DNA from: Rhodospirillaceae bacterium
GTDB lineage: Bacteria > Pseudomonadota > Alphaproteobacteria > DSM-16000 > Inquilinaceae
Direction: 5' to 3'
Assembly: GCA_020425485.1 (NCBI GenBank)
Contig: JAGQRL010000137.1
Coordinates: 1-6,374, forward strand
Length of the DNA stretch: 6,374 nt
Shown: positions 5,787-6,374 of the stretch, in pieces
Layout: each line of letters starts with the position of its first letter
Position numbering within the stretch: position 1 is the first letter of the stretch
Made by a program: the position numbers and the translations under genes
The notes under the pieces: generated by a model
Databases searched by the model: none
Told to the model about the DNA's origin: nothing
Seen by the model: the letters and a program-made list of their open reading frames with translations, nothing else

Positions 5787-6374
5787 ATGGCGGCCTCCTC
5801 CCTCGACATCCGCAACGTGCGCAAGGATTTCGGCACCTCCCAGGTGCTGAAGGGCGTGTCGCTGAGCTTGCAGCCCGGCGAGTTCCTGGTGCTGCTCGGG
5901 CCATCGGGCTGCGGCAAGTCCACCCTGCTCAACATGATCGCCGGGCTCGATGCCATCACCGCCGGCGAAATCGCCATCGATGGCCGCGTGGTCAACCAGG
6001 TCCACCCCAAGGACCGGGACATCGCCATGGTGTTCCAGTCCTACGCGCTCTACCCCAACATGAGCGTGGCCAAAAACATCGCCTTCGGGCTGGAGATGCG
6101 CCATGTCGACCGGGCGGAGCGCGCGCGGCGCATCAAGGACGTTTCGGAGCTGCTGCAGATCGACCATCTGCTGAAGCGCAAGCCCTCCCAGCTTTCCGGC
6201 GGCCAGCGCCAGCGCGTCGCCATGGGCCGGGCGCTGGTGCGCGACCCCAAGGTGTTCCTGTTCGACGAGCCGCTATCGAACCTGGATGCCAAGCTGCGGG
6301 TGGACATGCGCACGGAGATCAAGAAGCTGCACCGGCGCCTGGGCACCACCATCGTCTACGTCACCCACGACCAG
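5787..6374 (+). CDS. gtsD: Sugar ABC transporter ATP-binding protein, MalK/UgpC type (partial)
   Basis: These are the first 196 codons of the ATPase that powers the importer; the window ends inside the nucleotide-binding domain. All core motifs up to the edge are present: Walker A GPSGCGKST (38-46), Q-loop VFQSYALYPNMSV (82-94), signature LSGGQRQRVAMGRAL (136-150), Walker B VFLFDEP (156-162, catalytic E161), D-loop SNLDAKLR (164-171) and the switch histidine in YVTHDQ (H194). The missing part should include the C-terminal MalK/UgpC regulatory domain. ATG 5787 lies 11 bases after the gtsC stop, with GGGGCGGAG between serving as ribosome site. MalK-type ATPases can be shared between several sugar importers, so this one may not serve GtsBC alone. 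The gene name follows operon position. Confidence 0.93.
   Translation, partial: MAASSLDIRNVRKDFGTSQVLKGVSLSLQPGEFLVLLGPSGCGKSTLLNMIAGLDAITAGEIAIDGRVVNQVHPKDRDIAMVFQSYALYPNMSVAKNIAFGLEMRHVDRAERARRIKDVSELLQIDHLLKRKPSQLSGGQRQRVAMGRALVRDPKVFLFDEPLSNLDAKLRVDMRTEIKKLHRRLGTTIVYVTHDQ

Noticed and set aside
4837..5904. 355-residue minus-strand open frame across gtsC and gtsD
   Set aside because: Same shadow effect; no domain recognised.

Overview
The window is 6374 bases, mostly very GC-rich with strong G/C at third codon positions. It looks like chromosome from a high-GC proteobacterium. The gene content (an RmlA tail, a MIP channel and a Pseudomonas-type Gts sugar transporter) suits the Alphaproteobacteria best, but this is an inference and the genus cannot be read from the sequence.

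Layout. Bases 1-234 hold the C-terminal end of rmlA (dTDP-glucose synthesis), running off the left edge. It converges on a gene at 357-1259 (minus) for an aquaporin-family channel with an unusual cytoplasmic tail containing a CxxC pair and a nine-histidine repeat. A long imperfect palindrome lies in the 122-base gap between the two. Bases 1260-1704 hold no intact gene; they contain the frameshifted C-terminal relic of a short-chain dehydrogenase/reductase and possibly other debris. Bases 1705-2388 (minus) encode a class I SAM-dependent methyltransferase in clearly AT-richer DNA, probably acquired laterally. Bases 2389-2682 are a GC-rich divergent control region with repeated CTGACCGG-type motifs.

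From 2683 to the right edge lies a tightly packed sugar ABC importer operon on the plus strand: periplasmic binding protein (gtsA), two permeases (gtsB, gtsC) and the start of the ATPase (gtsD, cut at the edge). The binding protein should capture a sugar, most likely glucose or another aldohexose, in the periplasm. GtsB and GtsC form the membrane channel, and GtsD should power transport as a dimer. This operon is the best supported part of the window.

I saw no CRISPR array, tRNA, rRNA or intact mobile element. No clearly new multigene system is present. The points most worth a second look are the metal-binding-like tail and non-standard pore of the aquaporin, the AT-rich methyltransferase insert beside a decayed dehydrogenase, and the motif cluster upstream of gtsA.
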